Of a stretch of 64,000 nucleotides of DNA, positions 61,151 to 64,000 are shown piece after piece (within the stretch, counting starts at the first letter, position 1; each line of letters starts with the position of its first letter). The notes beneath the pieces were generated by a model, which was given only the letters and a program-made list of their open reading frames with translations, did not search any database and was not told where the DNA came from. Source of the stretch: Capnocytophaga sp. oral taxon 338 str. F0234 (GTDB taxonomy: Bacteria; Bacteroidota; Bacteroidia; Flavobacteriales; Flavobacteriaceae). Location of the stretch: assembly GCF_000192225.1 (NCBI RefSeq), contig NZ_GL872413.1, positions 1,316,738 through 1,380,737 on the forward strand, in the 5' to 3' direction. A program made the position numbers and the translations under genes.

Positions 61151-63586
61151 TTATTTTTGTTTATTAGCTACATACATTACATCGGAAAGTACCCCACTAG
61201 CAGTTACTTTGGCACCTGCTCCTGCACCCTTGATGACGAGCGGTTCGATAGGATACATATCAGTATAAAAAGCAACAATATTATCCTTACCATTCAATTG
61301 ATAGAAAGGACTATTAGGAAGTATTTCCTGTAAAGAAACTTTGATGTCTCCTTCCAAAAGTTGAGCTACTACATTGAGTTTAGCGCCCTTGTCCTTTGCT
61401 TTGTAATAGAGGTCTTGGAAGAAACCCTCATTCTTTTCGAGTACCTCATAGAAACCCTCTACCGAAGGCGTTTCTAAGGATTTTTCAGGAAGGAAACTTT
61501 CAAAGACTACTTCGCTCATTTCCTTACGATAACCTGCCTCACGAGAGAGGATCAGGATTTTACGGATTACATCCAAGCCACTGAGATCTATACGAGGGTC
61601 AGGTTCAGTATATCCTTCCTTTTGGGCTTGTTTTACAATTTCTACGAAAGGTGTAGTGGCGTTGTAATGATTAAAAATAAAGTTCAGACTACCGGAGACT
61701 ACTGCATCAATACGGTGGATAGTATCTCCACTAAGCAGTAGGTTCTGTAGGGTTTTAATAATTGGTAAGGCAGCCCCTACAGAAGTTTCGTATTGGAAAT
61801 CACAATTTTGGTTTTTGACCAGCTCCATAAGTGTCGTATATTGCTGCAAGGGTGCACTTCCTGCAATTTTGTTACAGGTAACCACTGAAATAGACTTGCG
61901 AATCAGTAAGGGGTAGAGTGCCGCAATCTCAGCCGAAGCGGTGTTATCCACCACGATACTATTGCGCCTATTGGTTGTGATAATTAGTTCTGCCAAAGCT
62001 GTAGGAGAGGGGTAATCGGAAGCCTTATCTGAAGAAAGAGTCGTAAGAGCCTCCTGGGGTAATCCATTATCATTGAACACATATTGATGGGAATTGGCAA
62101 TCATGACTACCCGTAAATCCACTTTGTGTTGCTTACGAAAGTATTCCTGTTGTTTATAGACAATATCAATAAACTGTCCGCCCACATTTCCTACCCCTAT
62201 GATAAAGAGGTGTACCCGCTTGATGACCTCTTGAAAGAGACGCTCATGTACCACATTGACTGCCTTGTGTTCATCACGAGCATCAATCACTACAGAGATA
62301 TTGCGTTCGGACGCCCCCTGAGCAATAGCCTGAATATTAACCCCATTGGCACCCAAGGCACTGAATACCTTACCACTAAGGCCTGTTTGGTGATTCATAT
62401 TGTCCCCGATAAGGGCTAAAATTACGTGGTTATCGGTACGTTCTATAGGATTGATGAGGGAGCCTATTTCTTGGGCAAATTCATGTTCCAAGGCCTCTTT
62501 GGCACTCTTGGCGTCACTGGTTTTGATTCCGAAACAGATACTCTGTTCGGAGCAACTCTGGGTGATGAGAATCACATTCACATCGGCCTGTTCGAGGGCT
62601 TGGAAGACACGGCGGGCACTTCCCTTGGTACCTGCTAGCCCAATTCCTGAAATGGTAATCATACTGATGTCACTCAGGGTAGAGACGCCTAACACTTTAT
62701 CGGTATGTCCTTGGGTAGCCACATGGATACGAGTACCCTTTTCTTCGGGCGATAACGTATTGAGTAACAGCACAGGAATCTTCTTTTCCATAGCAGGACG
62801 AATAGCAGGAGGGTAGATCACTTTGGCTCCGAAATAGGCCATCTCAAAAGCCTCTTCGTAGCTCATTTGGGAGATTACTTTGGTATTCTTAACCAACTTA
62901 GGGTTAGCATTTTGCATACCATTGACATCGCTCCAGAGTTCTACTTGCTTGGCTCCTAAGCAATAGCCATAGATGGACGCTGTATAATCCGATCCTCCCC
63001 TGCCCAGTACCACCAATTCCCCCGTAGGGTTAGCGGCGATATAGCCAGGGGCGATATAAGAGACCGATGTATCTATCTGCTGCATACGCTTTTGCGTTTG
63101 AGGGAAATCCACTACCGCATTGAGCGGATCACCCTCAGCTACAATATATTTTTCTGAAGGTAAGTAGCCAACATGTACACTCTCTTGGTTGAGGTATTCG
63201 CAGATAATAAAAGCAGAGAGTAGTTCGCCCTGCGCCATAATACGCGCCTTGGTACGCTCGGAGAGTTCCCCCAAGGTACAGATACTATTACACAGATTTT
63301 CAAGGGTGAGTATTGTTTTTCCGATATGTACTAATGCATTAGTTTGTTTGTTAATATGCAAGAGCGATTTTGCCATAGTGATATGCCTTTCCTTAAGTGC
63401 TTCAAGAATAGGCTGACACGTGTTTTTTAAGGCATTTTCCCCTAAGGATTGTAGAGTATTGGTAACCCCAGAAAAGGCGGAAACCACCATGATAAAAGGT
63501 TCTGTTTGTTTTTTTGCAATCTGCACTACACGTTGCAAATTTTCCACTGACCCCACCGAGGAGCCTCCAAACTTAATTAGTAACAT
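61151..63586 (-). CDS. thrA: Bifunctional aspartokinase / homoserine dehydrogenase
   Basis: First and third steps from aspartate to threonine and methionine. 811 aa: aspartokinase domain (1-300; KFGGSSVGSVENL, GRGGSDYTASIYG), two ACT regulatory domains (about 310-450), then the homoserine dehydrogenase with its NAD motif (HLFIIGVGNVGGQFIDI) and DAVVSGSLNFIFNHY. Full length for the fusion. Likely threonine-feedback-controlled through ACT (family knowledge). First gene of thrA-thrB. Confidence 0.96.
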   Translation of the reverse strand: MLLIKFGGSSVGSVENLQRVVQIAKKQTEPFIMVVSAFSGVTNTLQSLGENALKNTCQPILEALKERHITMAKSLLHINKQTNALVHIGKTILTLENLCNSICTLGELSERTKARIMAQGELLSAFIICEYLNQESVHVGYLPSEKYIVAEGDPLNAVVDFPQTQKRMQQIDTSVSYIAPGYIAANPTGELVVLGRGGSDYTASIYGYCLGAKQVELWSDVNGMQNANPKLVKNTKVISQMSYEEAFEMAYFGAKVIYPPAIRPAMEKKIPVLLLNTLSPEEKGTRIHVATQGHTDKVLGVSTLSDISMITISGIGLAGTKGSARRVFQALEQADVNVILITQSCSEQSICFGIKTSDAKSAKEALEHEFAQEIGSLINPIERTDNHVILALIGDNMNHQTGLSGKVFSALGANGVNIQAIAQGASERNISVVIDARDEHKAVNVVHERLFQEVIKRVHLFIIGVGNVGGQFIDIVYKQQEYFRKQHKVDLRVVMIANSHQYVFNDNGLPQEALTTLSSDKASDYPSPTALAELIITTNRRNSIVVDNTASAEIAALYPLLIRKSISVVTCNKIAGSAPLQQYTTLMELVKNQNCDFQYETSVGAALPIIKTLQNLLLSGDTIHRIDAVVSGSLNFIFNHYNATTPFVEIVKQAQKEGYTEPDPRIDLSGLDVIRKILILSREAGYRKEMSEVVFESFLPEKSLETPSVEGFYEVLEKNEGFFQDLYYKAKDKGAKLNVVAQLLEGDIKVSLQEILPNSPFYQLNGKDNIVAFYTDMYPIEPLVIKGAGAGAKVTASGVLSDVMYVANKQK

Positions 63587-63659
63587 ATATTTGTGTAATT
63601 TTTTATTGATTTATTGCTTTTTTCTTTACAAAATATAAAATGAGTGAAATCACTTTTAA

Positions 63660-63679
63660 GGGCAAATTGCCATTTGCCC
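63660..63679. repeat. Short inverted repeat upstream of thrA
   Basis: GGGCAAAT/ATTTGCCC with a 4-base loop. Sits about 75 bases from the thrA start in a 137-base spacer; could end the small upstream gene. Confidence 0.5.
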
Positions 63680-63723
63680 CTACGCCTGCTCATGCTAATT
63701 TCTCGCAAACTATTTCTGATGGG

Positions 63724-63927
63724 CTATAAAATAGACTTAGAAAATTCTTTTTCTCCAAAGGAAATACGTCCTAAATCATCTTTGATAGCTATTTCTGTAC
63801 CCATGAAAGGATTTTGTCGTACCTTTATAATTTTCCCTTTAATCCATTCTTTGAGTAATGTTAGATTAGGCAACATTTCCACTATGTCTTCTACCTTAAA
63901 AGTCTCTTTGGTATTTTCCTTTTTCAT
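63724..63927 (-). CDS. Small basic protein of unknown function
   Basis: 67 aa, from the ATG at 63927 (the longer start at 63948 falls in the -7 box). Charged (KKENTKETFKVEDIVEMLPNL... ) with a strand-like C-terminal half GKIIKVRQNPFMGTEIAIKDD. No family recognised; small beta-barrel or KOW-like possibilities are guesses. Co-oriented with thrA. Confidence 0.6.
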   Translation of the reverse strand: MKKENTKETFKVEDIVEMLPNLTLLKEWIKGKIIKVRQNPFMGTEIAIKDDLGRISFGEKEFSKSIL

Positions 63928-63945
63928 AATAACATATTTTGAGGG

Positions 63946-63953
63946 CAAAGGTA
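63946..63953 (-). promoter_or_regulatory. -7 box for the small basic protein gene
   Basis: TACCTTTG on the minus strand, 18 bases before the ATG at 63927. Confidence 0.55.
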
Positions 63954-64000
63954 CAATTTTTTAATGATTAATGACTAATTTTAAAATGAAGAATAATAAC

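Overview
The window is chromosomal DNA of a low-GC Bacteroidota of the class Flavobacteriia. Capnocytophaga or a close relative is my best guess, from gene content and style only; no search was run. Supporting signs are the Bacteroidota-type -7 promoter box TAnnTTTG in front of nearly 30 transcription units, a flavobacterial gene set (gliding-bacteria-type porins, DUF3276, DUF4268, DUF4197, TopA with extra C-terminal repeats instead of zinc fingers, a DnaG lacking its zinc ligands) and lipoprotein and Sec signals ending in AQ or SC.

Most of the window is core housekeeping DNA. 0-9 kb: lepA (C-terminus off the window), a membrane MutS-like ATPase broken by a frameshift, a Cys/Lys-rich secreted peptide, an M48 lipoprotein protease, a DKNYY-like membrane protein and tex. 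9-19 kb: RraB-like protein, pdhA-pdhC, an NlpC/P60 protein whose catalytic Cys reads Ser, rlmH, DUF4268, udk, a DivIC-like protein, DUF3276, an SLC13 permease and an NlpE-like lipoprotein. 19-30 kb: sucB, an orphan phage-like DUF6291 gene between simple repeats, two tandem porins, a universal stress protein, then an operon of arginase-like protein, putative porin, aat and an aminotransferase. 30-38 kb: the tsaC-truA-VOC-dnaG operon, prfB (frame broken at an A9 run) and topA.

38.0-40.6 kb is the accessory part and the most unusual stretch. A promoter drives a tiny ORF made almost wholly of about 16 copies of the pentanucleotide ACGCA, ending in a terminator. A second promoter follows, then a triple-repeat protein, a two-helix membrane protein and a uracil-DNA-glycosylase-fold protein. 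It looks like a phase-variable or stress/defence islet between topA and miaA.

40.6-64 kb returns to core genes: miaA, CPBP protease, menE, CDF transporter, a very AT-rich spacer, terC, an XRE regulator divergent from an M14 carboxypeptidase, an Lrp regulator, hemA, an AraC regulator coupled to a NADAR protein, DoxX, DinB, DUF4197, rbfA plus a LolC/E-type permease, DUF2461, brnQ-bioF, panB-rluA, tRNA-Thr(TGT), thrA-thrB and a small conserved-looking protein.

Two genes (mutS-like, prfB) are each off by one base in a homopolymer. Either the sequence has homopolymer errors or these are real slippage or decay events; this should be settled before any biology is built on them.
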